A stretch of 61,529 bases of DNA. Source: a virus. Shown here piece after piece: positions 61,231-61,529 of the stretch. The stretch is taken from IMG/VR virus record IMGVR_UViG_3300025632_000015, positions 1-61,529 of that record; one strand, given 5' to 3'. Under the pieces are notes generated by a model, which saw only the letters and a list, made by a program, of their open reading frames with translations, had not been told where the DNA came from and ran no database searches. The position numbers and the translations under genes are program-made. Position 1 is the stretch's first letter, and every line of letters begins with the position of its first letter.

Positions 61231-61529
61231 TGATCTTCCTCCTCAAAAAACTCATTGTAGACGTACGGCCACGTTCTACCGTATACTATATCAGACACGG
61301 TTCCTCTCTTAATACCTACATCTACATATAACTTTACTATATCTCCTATAGATAGAGGCTCATATATAGGTTCTATACCTTCATAGTATAGAGATAGGAT
61401 ATCCCACACCTCGTCTTCTGTTAGTTTGCTTCTAGGATTGTTCTCTCCAGCGATTCTTTTGGATTCATGTAAATCATCCATATTGTCGATATGATCGCCT
61501 AGTTTGTGATGTGATGGATTACAACAGAG
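61227..61529 (-). CDS. HNH endonuclease, 5' end outside window
   Basis: The frame is open to the right edge. The visible start CCNPSHHKLGDHIDN is the C-terminal half of an HNH motif of the phage and homing type (CxNPxH-x-GxxxxN). It is followed by GENNPRSKLTEDEV and a helix-turn-helix-like part with IVKLYVDVGIKRGTVSDIV and GRTW, as in HNH proteins with DNA-recognition repeats. A shorter frame starting at 61481 would lack the motif. It could be a free-standing homing endonuclease or a genome-processing nuclease. Confidence 0.8.
   Translation of the reverse strand, partial: LCCNPSHHKLGDHIDNMDDLHESKRIAGENNPRSKLTEDEVWDILSLYYEGIEPIYEPLSIGDIVKLYVDVGIKRGTVSDIVYGRTWPYVYNEFFEEEDQ

Noticed and set aside
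61227-61481. 84-residue stand-alone protein
   Set aside because: The frame continues to the window edge and the added residues supply the HNH motif, so it is a truncated HNH gene.
1-61529. tRNA or rRNA genes and CRISPR arrays
   Set aside because: I found no cloverleaf-like stretch with a T-arm consensus, no rRNA segment and no regularly spaced repeats with unique spacers.

Overview
The window looks like part of the genome of an archaeal DNA virus (or a virus-like extrachromosomal element), not a piece of cell chromosome. The archaeal signs are a group II chaperonin (thermosome) gene, AT-rich TATA boxes about 25 bases before starts with little or no leader, and strong GGAGGTGAT-type ribosome sites inside operons. 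The viral signs are an FtsK/HerA-type packaging-like ATPase, tail-fibre/adhesin genes, a tail-fibre assembly chaperone, many short membrane proteins, tight overlapping reading frames and no host metabolism. Both ends cut through genes. I see no recognisable terminase, portal, HK97-type capsid or double-jelly-roll capsid protein, so the virion type is open. Host group is not proven. The fibre and LamG-type domains are of kinds common in marine viral sequence, which is only a hint.

Left arm (1-23.4 kb, all rightward): giant, mostly unrecognised proteins. Several end in one hydrophobic C-terminal segment (tail anchors). Exceptions with recognisable parts are a zinc-ribbon/HAD-phosphatase protein (9.1-10.5 kb), a primase-polymerase/ligase-like fusion resembling bacterial LigD (14.1-18.3 kb), and a 1728-residue mosaic (18.2-23.4 kb). 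The mosaic starts with a JAMM-type protease domain and ends with a guanylate-kinase domain, with small viral domains between. Many of its domain borders carry a short (K/R/S/M)-x-N-P motif that recurs across the window.

Centre (23.4-35.5 kb): the ATPase, then a very basic repeat protein with a hydrophobic C-terminus (candidate membrane-bound genome condenser) flanked by two ribbon-helix-helix regulators. Next comes a two-gene cassette with its own promoter and strong terminator (candidate major virion proteins), two further virion-like proteins, a string of eight small membrane proteins, and a leftward block of zinc-binding proteins.

Host-recognition block (35.5-48 kb): fibre genes, two sharing an identical N-terminal start, three LamG-like adhesins in tandem, a beta-roll fibre and a fibre chaperone.

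Membrane/assembly block (48-57.6 kb): thermosome, membrane proteins, a small GTPase with Arf/Sar-like motifs, glutamine-rich and alanine-rich repeat proteins, a SWIB-like protein and a zinc-finger protein, closed by a terminator.

Right arm (57.6-61.5 kb, all leftward): a tightly overlapping operon of small membrane and zinc-finger proteins, a degenerate serine-recombinase-like protein, a nuclease-like protein and, at the edge, an HNH endonuclease. It is probably expressed at a different time from the rightward genes.
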